NCBI GenBank assembly: GCA_018064855.1
Contig: JAGHUM010000087.1
Coordinates: 1-32,197, forward strand
Origin: Candidatus Physcocola equi
Lineage (GTDB): Bacteria; Bacteroidota; Bacteroidia; Bacteroidales; Paludibacteraceae
Direction: 5' to 3'
Length of the DNA: 32,197 nt
The notes beneath the pieces were generated by a model. The model saw only the letters and a program-made list of their open reading frames with translations, ran no database searches and was not told the origin of the DNA. Below are positions 1 through 8,428 of this stretch, piece after piece; the first letter of the stretch is position 1; the number at the start of each line of letters is the position of its first letter. The position numbers were made by a program, and so were the translations under genes.

Positions 1-27
1 ATTATATTTTCACTATATTTGCTATAT

Positions 28-366
28 ATGAACACATTGAATTACAAAGGTTATATTGGGAGTGTGTCTTTCAGTGAAAAAGACGGCGTTTTTTTCGGCA
101 AGATAGAAGGAATAGATGGTTTGGTGAATTTTGAAGGTGAGAGTGTAAAGGAACTCACCGATGCATTTCATGAAGCCGTGGATGACTACCTTGCTTATTG
201 TGAAGAGAATGGCATTGCTCCAAAGAAAAGTTACTCAGGCTCACTGAATGTGCGGCTCACCCCAACCCTTCATGCGCAGATTGCCATGTTGGCAAAGCAA
301 TCGGGAATCACAATTAATGCATTCATCAAAAATGCAGTCAGCAAAATGGTTGAAGCATCCGTATAG
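28..366 (+). CDS. hicB: HicB-family antitoxin
   Basis: The 112-residue protein has the two-part layout of HicB antitoxins. Residues about 1-65 form the partial RNase H-like fold (YKGYIGSVSFSEKDGVFFGK, then AFHEAVDDYL), and residues about 75-110 form a ribbon-helix-helix or Arc-like DNA-binding segment (NVRLTPTLHAQIAMLAKQSG). In the family, HicB neutralises the HicA mRNA interferase and represses its own operon. HicA is usually encoded just upstream; here that position lies off the window, so pairing cannot be confirmed. The ATG at 28 fits the family start, and an in-frame TTG at 19 would add three residues. No Shine-Dalgarno sequence is visible. Family assignment is confident; function as an active toxin-antitoxin pair is not shown. 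Confidence 0.85.
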   Translation: MNTLNYKGYIGSVSFSEKDGVFFGKIEGIDGLVNFEGESVKELTDAFHEAVDDYLAYCEENGIAPKKSYSGSLNVRLTPTLHAQIAMLAKQSGITINAFIKNAVSKMVEASV

Positions 367-660
367 GAGAAATTCCAAGCATCAAATTTATGGCTGAGAC
401 CCAAGAAATTAGAGAAAATGTCGGTAGAAACCATGAATTGTCGGTATTTACGACCTTCTGATTGAAAAGACAAAAGAAATAATAGTCCAAGGATTATTTG
501 AACTCGGAGTCCATCGTCCAAGGCTAAGATCATCAATGTTAACTAAATTAAACCAAGAATAATTTGCATACGTTTTGTAGTACACTACATATAGAAGGTA
601 AAACTTAAAATCTTGCAAATAAAACAGAAAGCATATCACACATAAAGTCTCACAAATGAC

Positions 661-668
661 TAGATTTG
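661..668 (+). promoter_or_regulatory. Possible -7 promoter element TAGATTTG
   Basis: TAGATTTG matches the Bacteroidota -7 consensus TAnnTTTG exactly. I see no clear TTTG element at the -33 position, so this may be a chance match. Transcription from it would run through the hairpins at 718-749 and 791-820. Confidence 0.25.
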
Positions 669-717
669 GATATTCAAACACTAAATATAATGAGATATGT
701 TTTCAATTGGTTTTATC

Positions 718-749
718 GCGTTTTTGATTTACATAGCAATCAAAAACGC
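718..749. repeat. Perfect 12-bp inverted repeat
   Basis: The arms GCGTTTTTGATT (718-729) and AATCAAAAACGC (738-749) are exact reverse complements with an 8-base loop. Neither strand has a T run directly after the stem, so it is not a standard terminator. It could be an RNA structure or a protein-binding site. Confidence 0.6.
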
Positions 750-790
750 AAAAGGTGGCAGTTAAAGTATAGTTTATAACTTATTTAAGC

Positions 791-820
791 GAAAAGGTAG
801 TCAGTGTAGGCTACCTTTTC
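791..820 (+). terminator. Terminator-like hairpin
   Basis: GAAAAGGTAG (791-800) pairs perfectly with CTACCTTTTC (811-820). One wobble and one further pair extend the stem to 12 bp around a six-base loop. The A-rich left arm and T-rich right arm make it usable on either strand. On the plus strand it would end a transcript from hicB or from the promoter-like element at 661-668. Confidence 0.5.
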
Positions 821-841
821 TCGTTATTACAAGTTACATTA

Positions 842-879
842 TACAAAAAAGAGGACGTACCATTTTGGCACGTCCTCTT
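842..879 (-). terminator. Rho-independent terminator of pnp
   Basis: On the minus strand AAGAGGACGT (complement of 870-879) pairs with ACGTCCTCTT (849-858), a perfect 10-bp stem around an 11-base loop, followed by a T run (complement of the A run at 845-850). It begins 22 bases after the pnp stop codon, so it most likely ends the pnp transcript. Confidence 0.85.
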
Positions 880-901
880 CACTTATATAGCTAAACCTAT
901 A

Positions 902-3253
902 TTAATCGTTGATATCGAGACTTGGAGCGTCGTCGCGGGTATCCTGACGAGGCTGTTCGTCATCATAATGATTGTCGTCACGACGGTTGAAACGGTCACC
1001 ACCACGACGGTCGCCACCACGATTGTCGCGACGATCACCACCACGACGGTCGCCACCACGGTTGTCGCGACGGTCGCCACCACGACGGTCACCACGGTCG
1101 TTGTTGCGTGGACGTGGAGCAGGTTCTACATAACCTTCTGGCTTTGGAAGGAGTTCCTTGCGAGAGAGACGGAGTTTGCCGGTCTTCGCATCCACTTCCT
1201 TGAGGAGAACTTCCACCTCATCGCCTTCGTGAAGCACATCTTCCACCTTTTCAACACGGTTCCAGTCGATTTCAGAAACGTGGAGCAAGCCATCTTTGCC
1301 AGGGAGGATTTCAACGAAAGCACCGAATTCGGTCAAAGTCTTCACCTTACCCTTGTAAGTCTTTCCTGCTTCTGGCACTTCGATGATAGCGTTGATACGA
1401 GCCTGAGCAGCATCGATGCTTTCCTTGTTAGGAGAAGCAATGCTGACTTCGCCGTGATCGCCCACTTCTTCGATAGTGATGACAGCGCCGGTTTCCTTCT
1501 GGATGCCCTGGATAGTTTCACCACCCTTACCGATGATGGCACCGATGAAGTCTTTAGGAACGTTGAACTTGATGATACGAGGAACGTGAGGCTTGTAGTC
1601 TTCGCGTGGAGCTGGAATGGTTTCCTCAATGAGGTTGAGGATGTGGAGACGTCCCAAACGTGCCTGTTCGAGCGCCTTTGCGAGGATTTCGTAGCTGAGA
1701 CCGTCGATCTTGATATCCATCTGGGTTGCTGTGATACCATCGCGTGTACCAGTCACCTTGAAGTCCATATCGCCAAGGTGGTCTTCATCACCAAGGATAT
1801 CTGAAAGGACTGCGTATTTTTCATTGTCGGTGATCAAGCCCATTGCAATACCTGCTACCGGCTTCTTGATCTTAACACCTGCATCCATCAACGCCAATGT
1901 GCCTGCGCAAACAGTCGCCATTGAAGACGAACCGTTTGATTCGAGGATGTCTGAAACGACACGCACGGTATAAGGGAGATCCTCAGGGATCATTCTCTTG
2001 AGTGCGCGGAGCGCGAGGTTACCGTGACCGATTTCACGACGACCTACACCACGCTGTGGTTTCGCATCGTTGGTTGCGAATGGAGGGAAGTTGTAGTGCA
2101 AAAGGAATTTTTCAGTACCCTGGACAGTGGCTTCATCGAGCAACTTTTCATCGAGTTTGGTACCGAGAGTGACAGTCGAGAGCGACTGAGTTTCACCACG
2201 GGTGAAGATTGAAGATCCGTGAGGGCCAGGGAGGTAGCCGACCTCGCACCAGATAGGACGGATTTCGTCGGTCTTACGACCATCGAGACGAACACGTTCA
2301 TCGAGGAGGACACGACGGACAGCGTGGTATTCCACATCGTGGTAGTAACGCTGGATCATAGCCATTGGGATTTCCGCTTCATCTACACCGGCATAGTTAT
2401 TGGCGATGAACTCTTCCAAGATAGCAGAGAACTGGCGTCCACGTTCAGCCTTGCACTTGATGGCGCTGCGAGCCACCTGCTTAGCCTTTTCGAAGCACTG
2501 TTCGTTGATCTTCGCGCGAAGTTCTTCGTCGTTTACTTCGTGGCAGTATTCACGTTTAGGCTTGCCAACTTCCTTGGCAAGTTCTTCCTGAGCCTTGCAA
2601 AGTTTCTTGATGGCTTCGTGAGCGACTTTAAGCGCTTCGAGCATCACTTCTTCTGAAACCTCGTCCATTTCGCCTTCCACCATCGAAATGTTTTCGTAGG
2701 TAGCACCCACCATCAATTCGAGGTCAGCCTTTTCAAGTTCCGACCATGTTGGGTTAACGACGAACTTGCCATCCACACGTGCCACACGCACTTCAGACAC
2801 AGGGCAAGTGAACGGAATATCTGAAACCTGGATGGCTGCAGAAGCTGCGAGACCAGCCAAAGAATCTGGCATGATTTCAGGGTCGGCAGAATACAATGTA
2901 ACGTTTACGAAAGTATCTGCGTGATAGTTGTCTGGGAAAAGAGGGCGGAGTGCGCGGTCGATCAAACGAGCGATAAGGATTTCATAGTCTGAAGCCTTAC
3001 CTTCGCGTTTGGTGAAGCCACCTGGGAAACGGCCTGAAGAAGCGAACTTCTCTTTGTATTCCACTGTGACAGGCATGAAATCCGTGTCAGGTTTTGCTTC
3101 TGTTGCGCTGGTTACCGTTGCGAGGAGGTAAGTGCCACCGCACTTAACCATCACTGCGCCATCTGCCTGCTTTGCTAATTTACCTGTTTCAATGGTGATG
3201 ATTTTTCCATCGCCCAGGTCAATTGTCTTCTCAATTGGTGAGGGTTTGATCAT
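902..3253 (-). CDS. pnp: Polyribonucleotide nucleotidyltransferase (PNPase)
   Basis: The 783-residue protein is a 3'-5' phosphorolytic exoribonuclease acting in cytoplasmic RNA decay. Domains in order: first RNase PH-like domain (about 10-140), helical linker, second catalytic RNase PH domain (about 325-540), KH domain with GKGG at 575-578, and S1 domain (about 628-700). Asp491 and Asp497 (DHLGDMDF) match the E. coli catalytic pair Asp486/Asp492. I chose the ATG at 3253, giving [16 protein letters not shown], because homologues begin here; the frame stays open 33 codons further upstream to 3352, without family support. Residues about 717-755 are an Arg/Gly/Asp-rich repeat tail not found in E. 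coli PNPase, followed by an acidic end. The gene is transcribed alone or after waaA and ends at the hairpin at 842-879. Confidence 0.97.
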   Translation of the reverse strand: MIKPSPIEKTIDLGDGKIITIETGKLAKQADGAVMVKCGGTYLLATVTSATEAKPDTDFMPVTVEYKEKFASSGRFPGGFTKREGKASDYEILIARLIDRALRPLFPDNYHADTFVNVTLYSADPEIMPDSLAGLAASAAIQVSDIPFTCPVSEVRVARVDGKFVVNPTWSELEKADLELMVGATYENISMVEGEMDEVSEEVMLEALKVAHEAIKKLCKAQEELAKEVGKPKREYCHEVNDEELRAKINEQCFEKAKQVARSAIKCKAERGRQFSAILEEFIANNYAGVDEAEIPMAMIQRYYHDVEYHAVRRVLLDERVRLDGRKTDEIRPIWCEVGYLPGPHGSSIFTRGETQSLSTVTLGTKLDEKLLDEATVQGTEKFLLHYNFPPFATNDAKPQRGVGRREIGHGNLALRALKRMIPEDLPYTVRVVSDILESNGSSSMATVCAGTLALMDAGVKIKKPVAGIAMGLITDNEKYAVLSDILGDEDHLGDMDFKVTGTRDGITATQMDIKIDGLSYEILAKALEQARLGRLHILNLIEETIPAPREDYKPHVPRIIKFNVPKDFIGAIIGKGGETIQGIQKETGAVITIEEVGDHGEVSIASPNKESIDAAQARINAIIEVPEAGKTYKGKVKTLTEFGAFVEILPGKDGLLHVSEIDWNRVEKVEDVLHEGDEVEVLLKEVDAKTGKLRLSRKELLPKPEGYVEPAPRPRNNDRGDRRGGDRRDNRGGDRRGGDRRDNRGGDRRGGDRFNRRDDNHYDDEQPRQDTRDDAPSLDIND
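989..1099 (-). repeat. RGG/RDN tandem repeat encoding the PNPase tail
   Basis: This stretch encodes 37 residues with two nearly identical 14-residue (42-base) units, [14 protein letters not shown], plus partial copies on both sides. Arg-Gly-Asp repeats of this kind are disordered and often bind RNA. The DNA repetition makes length changes by slippage likely. Confidence 0.85.
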
Positions 3254-3438
3254 GATTGTTGTTTTGTTTTTTACGTCTTCTAATTTGCTCCCGTTAACCA
3301 GCGGCAGCGCCTTATTTTTTTGTTTTTCTAAAGTATCGTTGCAATTTACCACTTTTTTTCGGGATTGCGGACTTTTTTGTAACGAAAAATCTCAACAAAC
3401 GCAAAATTTGTCGGGAAATGTTCCAAAAACGTCTTCCC

Positions 3439-4674
3439 TTATATCTTCAAAGCGGCCAAAATCGCATCGGTTGCGCCACAGTTGGCAGCCACAAAGTCGC
3501 GGGCGATTTCGCTGGTTTTTGCCAGGCGTTCGCCGTCGGCGGCAAACATACTGTCGAGCAACAAGGCCAGTTGATCGGCATCTTCGATATGGAATGCGGC
3601 ATTGGCTTTTTCCATTTCCACCGCCTCTCTGAATTTTTTGTAATTAGGGCCAAACGCAACCGGCATGCCATAGACAGCCGCCTCAAGAATATTGTGGATG
3701 CCCACGCCGAAACCGCCACCGATATAGCCGAACTCGCCATACTGATAAATGCTGCTGAGCAAGCCGATGCAGTCGATGATGAGCACATCCGCGCTGGCAG
3801 CCTCCACTTCGTTGGTCTGGGTGTAGCGCACGCACTTCTTTTGAGGGAAGCGGGAGATGATCTCCTTGACGTGCGACTCATGGATTTCGTGCGGTGCGAT
3901 GATGAGACGAGCCGACTTTCCATTGAAATAAGCCGCCAAAATCTCCTCATCTTTCGGCCACGAACTGCCGGCGATGAGCATTGGTTTCTCTCCGTGCTTA
4001 AACGCTTCCACTACAGGCAGTTGTTTGGCTGTCTTGGAGATGGCCAGCACACGGTCGAAACGAGTGTCGCCACAAGCGGTGACATTGGTAACGCCTATCG
4101 ACTTCAGCAAATCGACCGACTGGGCATCTTGCACGAAGAGGTGCTTGAAGCACTTCAGCACGCCACGGTACCAGCCTCCCCACCACTTGAAGAAAGCCTG
4201 TGTAGGAAGGAAGATGGCCGAAATCATATAAACAGGGATATTGCGCTGATTGAGTTCGGTGAGGTAGTTGATCCAATATTCGTATTTGACGAACACCGCC
4301 ACCTCCGGTTTGAACATATCCACCAGTTTACGGGCATTGCTCATAGTGTCCATCGGCAAGTAGCAGATGACATCGGCGCCCGCATAGTTTTTACGGATTT
4401 CGTAGCCTGAAGGAGAAAAGAACGTGAGGAGAATCTTCACATCGGGATGTTCGGCCTTGATGCGTTCCATAACCGGACGTCCTTGTTCAAACTCGCCCAA
4501 CGAAGCCACATGAAACCAAATGTATCGGGCACCCTGCTCCACCTTGGATGCAAGGTTCTGCTCCCAGTTTTTGCGTCCTTCGACAAACAATCTGATTTTC
4601 TCGTTGCCAAAAAGGGCCAGCAATTTTGCCACCTGCCAATAGAGCCAGATGACGAAGTTATACACATATCGCAT
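3439..4674 (-). CDS. waaA: 3-deoxy-D-manno-octulosonic acid (Kdo) transferase
   Basis: The 411-residue enzyme is a GT30-family glycosyltransferase that adds Kdo from CMP-Kdo to the lipid A precursor at the inner face of the cytoplasmic membrane. Evidence is an N-terminal hydrophobic anchor (about 5-22); the N-terminal domain motif HVASLGEFEQG, with Glu61 matching the family's catalytic base; and the C-terminal GT-B part with IAGSSWPKDE, IIAPHEIHESH and GYIGGGFGVGIHNILEAAVYG. Length is usual for the family. It lies between gltX and pnp, separated from gltX by a terminator, so it probably has its own promoter in 4675-4715, which I could not identify. The number of Kdo residues added cannot be read from sequence. 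Confidence 0.95.
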   Translation of the reverse strand: MRYVYNFVIWLYWQVAKLLALFGNEKIRLFVEGRKNWEQNLASKVEQGARYIWFHVASLGEFEQGRPVMERIKAEHPDVKILLTFFSPSGYEIRKNYAGADVICYLPMDTMSNARKLVDMFKPEVAVFVKYEYWINYLTELNQRNIPVYMISAIFLPTQAFFKWWGGWYRGVLKCFKHLFVQDAQSVDLLKSIGVTNVTACGDTRFDRVLAISKTAKQLPVVEAFKHGEKPMLIAGSSWPKDEEILAAYFNGKSARLIIAPHEIHESHVKEIISRFPQKKCVRYTQTNEVEAASADVLIIDCIGLLSSIYQYGEFGYIGGGFGVGIHNILEAAVYGMPVAFGPNYKKFREAVEMEKANAAFHIEDADQLALLLDSMFAADGERLAKTSEIARDFVAANCGATDAILAALKI

Positions 4675-4715
4675 GTCTAACCTTTTTAATAATCTGTCGG
4701 TCTGTATGAATAGAC

Positions 4716-4755
4716 TTAAAAAGAATGCGCGCCACGCTTGTCAGCCGGCACGCAT
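4716..4755 (-). terminator. Rho-independent terminator after gltX
   Basis: On the minus strand ATGCGTGCC (complement of 4747-4755) pairs with GGCGCGCAT (complement of 4725-4733) with one G-U wobble and a 13-base loop, followed by TCTTTTT. It lies just after the gltX stop and separates gltX from waaA. Confidence 0.75.
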
Positions 4756-4769
4756 CTTCTTATAAGTGT

Positions 4770-6290
4770 TTAATCTTTAATTTTTTCCAATGCAATTCGT
4801 ACGCGATCTATGGTCTCTTCCTTACCCAACACTTCGATAACATCAAACATATGAGGTCCCTTGGCGGCGCCAACGATGGTGATGCGGAAAGAGTTCATGA
4901 CCGTACCGGTATTGTAACCGTTGGCTTCGATCCACTTCATCACCACATCTTCCATGTTTTTTGAAGTGAAATCGTCGATGCGTGCGAGGATGTCCATCAA
5001 GTTGGTGAGGATTTCACGGCTTTCTGGTTTCCAACGCTTCTTGAGCGACTTTTCGTCGTATTCTGTTGGTCTTTCAAAGAAGAAAGAAGTCTCTTCCCAG
5101 AGGTCTTTAGGGAAGTTGAGACGACCTTTCACCATTGAGACGATTTTTTCGGCAGCAGCCACATCACACTTGATGTTCTTTTCCGCCAAAATCGGCATGA
5201 AGAGCGCAGCCACGTCGGCATCCGACTTGTTGATAAGGTATTCGTGGTTGAACCACATGGCCTTCTTATAATCGAAGCGGGCGCCAGCCTTTGAAACGTG
5301 TTCAAACGAGAAGGCATCCACCAACTGATCCAAACTGAAGATTTCCTGGTCGTTGCCCGGATTCCAGCCCATCAACGCCAAGAAATTGACCACAGCCTCA
5401 GGCAAATAGCCTTCCTCGCGGTAACCAGTCGAAACATCGCCGGTCTTCGGATCCACCCAACGGAGTGGGAACACAGGGAAACCGAGACGGTCGCCATCGC
5501 GTTTGCTGAGTTTGCCGTTGCCTTCAGGCTTGAGCAAAAGCGGGAGGTGAGCAAACTGTGGCATAGTGTCCGCCCAACCGAGATAACGGTAGAGAAGAAC
5601 GTGCAGCGGAGCGGAAGGCAACCACTCCTCACCACGAATGACGTGGCTGATTTCCATCAAATGGTCGTCCACGATGTTGGCCAAATGGTAGGTAGGAAGT
5701 TCGTCGGCAGCCTTGTAGAGCACTTTGTCGTCGAGAACATTCGAGTTGATCACCACCTTGCCACGCACCATATCGTCCACCTCTACATCTTCGTTTGGTT
5801 CGATTTTGACACGAACCACATATTTTTCACCGGCAGCGATGCGCTTTTCCACCTCTTCCTTGGAAAGAGTGAGGGAGTTTTTCCCCTGGTTGCGTGTGCG
5901 CGCGTCGTACTGGAAATTAGGAGTCGCAGCACGCATGGCTTCCAACTCTTCTGGAGTGTCGAATGCAATATAAGCATGGCCATCGTTGAGCAACTGATCC
6001 ACATACTTCTTGTAGATTTCGCGGCGTTCGCTCTGGCGGTAAGGGGCGTGGTCGCCACCGATACCCACACCTTCGTCGAACTTGATGCCCAACCAACGGA
6101 ACGATTCAATGATATAATCTTCCGCGCCAGGCACAAAACGGTTGGAGTCGGTGTCTTCAATACGAAGCAGCAAATCGCCACCGTGCTTCTTGGCATATAA
6201 ATAGTTGTAAAGCGCAGTACGCACACCACCAATGTGGAGGGCGCCTGTAGGACTTGGTGCGAAACGCACCCTAACTTTTCTGTCGGTCAT
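4770..6290 (-). CDS. gltX: Glutamyl-tRNA synthetase
   Basis: This 506-residue class I aminoacyl-tRNA synthetase charges tRNA-Glu with glutamate using ATP. The HIGH-type motif is [11 protein letters not shown] (residues 12-22) and the KMSKS-type motif is KLSKRDG (260-266). The catalytic Rossmann domain fills the N-terminal half and the helical anticodon-binding domain the C-terminal third. Length and start ([16 protein letters not shown]) agree with bacterial GltX. Only one copy is seen, so I cannot tell whether it is discriminating or also charges tRNA-Gln. It sits 24 bases after the GNAT-like gene, suggesting cotranscription, and is followed by the hairpin at 4716-4755. Confidence 0.98.
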   Translation of the reverse strand: MTDRKVRVRFAPSPTGALHIGGVRTALYNYLYAKKHGGDLLLRIEDTDSNRFVPGAEDYIIESFRWLGIKFDEGVGIGGDHAPYRQSERREIYKKYVDQLLNDGHAYIAFDTPEELEAMRAATPNFQYDARTRNQGKNSLTLSKEEVEKRIAAGEKYVVRVKIEPNEDVEVDDMVRGKVVINSNVLDDKVLYKAADELPTYHLANIVDDHLMEISHVIRGEEWLPSAPLHVLLYRYLGWADTMPQFAHLPLLLKPEGNGKLSKRDGDRLGFPVFPLRWVDPKTGDVSTGYREEGYLPEAVVNFLALMGWNPGNDQEIFSLDQLVDAFSFEHVSKAGARFDYKKAMWFNHEYLINKSDADVAALFMPILAEKNIKCDVAAAEKIVSMVKGRLNFPKDLWEETSFFFERPTEYDEKSLKKRWKPESREILTNLMDILARIDDFTSKNMEDVVMKWIEANGYNTGTVMNSFRITIVGAAKGPHMFDVIEVLGKEETIDRVRIALEKIKD

Positions 6291-6314
6291 CTTATATTGT
6301 ATCTTATTATTTTC

Positions 6315-7436
6315 TTATTTGTTGAGTTTTTTTGAATAGCAGCGACGACGGAGATATGGCTCTTTGTCGTAGTGGTTCCAGACGCCCACCGCCTGCATGT
6401 TGCTTTCGAGTTGCGGGTTGCTGACAGCGATTTTCACCCCATGCTCGATATAGACCTTGTTCATCTCCACATAGTAGAGCGAGTGAACGCCGCGTTTCTG
6501 CCAATCGGGATGAACCCCGTTGAGGTAGAGGTCGATGGCATCGGTCTTCTTCAAAGCGCGCAAGATGTGGAACCAGCCGAATGGGAACAAACTGCCCTTG
6601 GCTTTCTGATAGGCGCGCGACAACGTCGGCATGCTGATACCAAAAGCGATCACTTCGTCTTTCTCATCGACCACCAGGCATACGAAAGCCGGATTGATGA
6701 ATGAGAAATAGTCTTTTATGATTTTATCGATTTCTTTGTCGGTCAGTTCCGAAAAACCATACAAACCGGCAAACGCAAGATTGAGCGTATGGAAAAGTGA
6801 CTTCGCATAAGGCAGGATTTCCTTGGCCTTCTTAAACTTGAGCACACGCAGATTGTATTTCTGTGCGATGAGTTTATTGATGCGCTCCATTTTTTCGGGC
6901 ACTTCCTGGGAAGCGTTGAACTGGAACTGGAGCCAGTCTTCCTCTTTATAATATCCCAGCAAATCCATGAATTTCGGATAGTAAGGATAGTTGTAGATAT
7001 TGGCGATGGTAGGCAGTTTGTCGAAACCTTCGACAAGCATACCCTCATTGTCCATGTCGTTGAAGCCGAGCGGTCCGGTGATTTCCTCCATACCTTTGCT
7101 CTTGCCCCACTGCTCCACAGCCAAAAGCAGTGCACGCGCCACATCTTCATCTTCAATGAAGTCGATCCAGCCGAAGCGGACCTTCTTGCCCCACTTTTCG
7201 TTGGCGAGATGATTGATGATGCCGGCGATACGCCCTGCGAGTTTGCCATCTTTATAAGCAAGCCAATAACACGCTTCGCAATGTTCAAATGAAGGGTTCA
7301 CATCTTTATCGAGTATATCCATCTCGGCGCTGTTGAGAGGTGGCACCCAAAAATCATTGCCCTTATACAAATCGAAAGGGAAATGAATGAATTTTTTCAG
7401 ATCGCTTTTTGTTTCTACAACTTTCAGCTCTATCAT
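6315..7436 (-). CDS. GNAT-like acyltransferase-fold protein
   Basis: The 373-residue protein has no signal peptide or membrane segment. It resembles a group of Bacteroidales proteins annotated as GNAT-type N-acetyltransferases. Visible landmarks are an N-terminal part with FWVPPLNSAEMDILD, then RIAGIINHLANEKWG and the strand-loop ITGPLGFNDMDNEGMLVEGFD, and a C-terminal part with LYLNGVHPDWQKRGVHSLYYVEMNK. That last stretch resembles the acetyl-CoA-binding turn of GNAT enzymes (HPDWQKRGVHS). Two GNAT-like halves are plausible, with the second holding the cofactor turn. The substrate is unknown. It has a good -7 promoter element 26 bases upstream of its start and is followed at 24 bases by gltX. 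Confidence 0.65.
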   Translation of the reverse strand: MIELKVVETKSDLKKFIHFPFDLYKGNDFWVPPLNSAEMDILDKDVNPSFEHCEACYWLAYKDGKLAGRIAGIINHLANEKWGKKVRFGWIDFIEDEDVARALLLAVEQWGKSKGMEEITGPLGFNDMDNEGMLVEGFDKLPTIANIYNYPYYPKFMDLLGYYKEEDWLQFQFNASQEVPEKMERINKLIAQKYNLRVLKFKKAKEILPYAKSLFHTLNLAFAGLYGFSELTDKEIDKIIKDYFSFINPAFVCLVVDEKDEVIAFGISMPTLSRAYQKAKGSLFPFGWFHILRALKKTDAIDLYLNGVHPDWQKRGVHSLYYVEMNKVYIEHGVKIAVSNPQLESNMQAVGVWNHYDKEPYLRRRCYSKKLNK

Positions 7437-7461
7437 GGCCTGCTTAATTGAAATTAGTTTG

Positions 7462-7469
7462 CAAATTTA
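7462..7469 (-). promoter_or_regulatory. Possible -7 promoter element TAAATTTG
   Basis: Read on the minus strand, TAAATTTG matches TAnnTTTG exactly and lies 26 bases before the ATG of the GNAT-like gene, in the 87-base gap after the amidase gene. No clear -33 TTTG is seen. It suggests that the GNAT-like gene and gltX form their own transcript. Confidence 0.45.
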
Positions 7470-7523
7470 CACATTATTTGTAAAAAGTGAGATTATGAGG
7501 AGACCTCTTTAGATCCGCCAGTG

Positions 7524-8402
7524 TCATTTTATTCTGAAGCGCTTGGTCAGATCGGCGAAATGGTCGATACGGCGGTCACGGAAGAACGGCCACATACGAC
7601 GCACATCTTCGGCGTGTTTGAGATCGACATCAATCACAATCGTCTCGTTATTATCGGTTGAAGCCTGTGCAAGCAATTCACCCTGCGGTCCTGCCACAAA
7701 GCTGCTTCCCCAGAACGGGATGCCTCCGGTATGTCCGGAAGGGTCTGGCTCGTAGCCGGTGCGGTTGACGGTCACCACATAGATACCGTTTGCCACAGCG
7801 TGTCCGCGCTGCACCGTCATCCAGGCTTCGCGCTGACGTTTCTTTTCCTCGTCGGTGTCGCTTGTCTCCCATCCGATGGCAGTCGGATAGATAAGCAATT
7901 CGGCACCTGCCAACGCCATCATGCGGGCAGCTTCGGGGTACCACTGATCCCAGCACACCAACACGCCAAGGCGGCCGACGGAAGTGTCGATCGGCTGGAA
8001 GCCCAAGTCGCCAGGGGTGAAATAGAACTTTTCGTAATAGGCAGGGTCATCTGGAATGTGCATCTTGCGGTACTTGCCTGCAATAGTACCATCTTTCTCC
8101 AGCACGACAGCCGTGTTGTGGTAAAGGCCAGCAGCGCGGCGCTCGAACAGAGAAAGCACGATGACGACACCCAACTCCTTAGCCAACGCGCCGAAACGCT
8201 CGGTGCTTGGGCCAGGAATAGGTTCAGCTAAATCGAACTGAGCGGGATCTTCCTCCTGACAAAAGTAAAGTCCGTTGTGCAACTCCTGCAAAACGACCAA
8301 TTCGGCACCCTGCTTTGCGCAAGTGCGAACACCATTCATCAAGTTTTGGATATTTTGTTCCAGATCGGCAGTATTTGCCTGTTGAACTAAGCCTATTTTC
8401 AT
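7524..8402 (-). CDS. aguB: N-carbamoylputrescine amidase-type carbon-nitrogen hydrolase
   Basis: This 292-residue cytoplasmic enzyme belongs to the nitrilase superfamily. The Glu-Lys-Cys triad is visible as Glu40 (VLQELHNGLY), Lys113 (GKYRKMHIPDD) and Cys150 (GVLVCWDQWYPEAARM). The stretches RKMHIPDDPAYYEKFYFTPG and CWDQWYPEAARMMAL are typical of AguB, which hydrolyses N-carbamoylputrescine to putrescine, CO2 and ammonia in the agmatine route to polyamines. The usual partner AguA (agmatine deiminase) is not in this window. It follows the CNNM/CBS gene at 26 bases, probably as the last gene of the coaX operon. A related omega-amidase or nitrilase-like role cannot be excluded, but the motif context favours AguB. 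Confidence 0.85.
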   Translation of the reverse strand: MKIGLVQQANTADLEQNIQNLMNGVRTCAKQGAELVVLQELHNGLYFCQEEDPAQFDLAEPIPGPSTERFGALAKELGVVIVLSLFERRAAGLYHNTAVVLEKDGTIAGKYRKMHIPDDPAYYEKFYFTPGDLGFQPIDTSVGRLGVLVCWDQWYPEAARMMALAGAELLIYPTAIGWETSDTDEEKKRQREAWMTVQRGHAVANGIYVVTVNRTGYEPDPSGHTGGIPFWGSSFVAGPQGELLAQASTDNNETIVIDVDLKHAEDVRRMWPFFRDRRIDHFADLTKRFRIK

Positions 8403-8428
8403 GTGTAAAAACTGTTTCTTGTTAATGA

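Larger units (their letters stand above)
367..848. other. Non-coding region with hairpins
   Basis: About 480 AT-rich bases lie between hicB and the pnp terminator with no convincing coding frame; small minus-strand frames here match nothing I recognise. The region holds a TAGATTTG promoter-like element at 661-668, a perfect 12-bp inverted repeat at 718-749 and a terminator-like hairpin at 791-820. Together these could define a small RNA, but this is inference. Confidence 0.6.

Noticed and set aside
367-660. Remnant of a gene after hicB (for example a short frame starting MAETQEIRENVGRN)
   Set aside because: The frame stops after about 24 codons, and I could not link it to any family or join it across a frameshift.
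968-1804. Plus-strand open frame of 278 codons
   Set aside because: It lies antisense to pnp; its Thr/Val-rich start is the complement of the Arg-Gly-Asp repeat, and the rest has no recognisable family.
3254-3352. N-terminal extension of PNPase by 33 residues
   Set aside because: The extension has no family counterpart, while the ATG at 3253 gives the normal PNPase start.
3418-4410. Plus-strand open frame of 330 codons
   Set aside because: It is antisense to waaA, which has clear family motifs; the frame is an effect of codon bias in waaA.
5298-6200. Plus-strand open frame of 300 codons
   Set aside because: It is antisense to gltX and shows no domain; gltX has both class I signature motifs.
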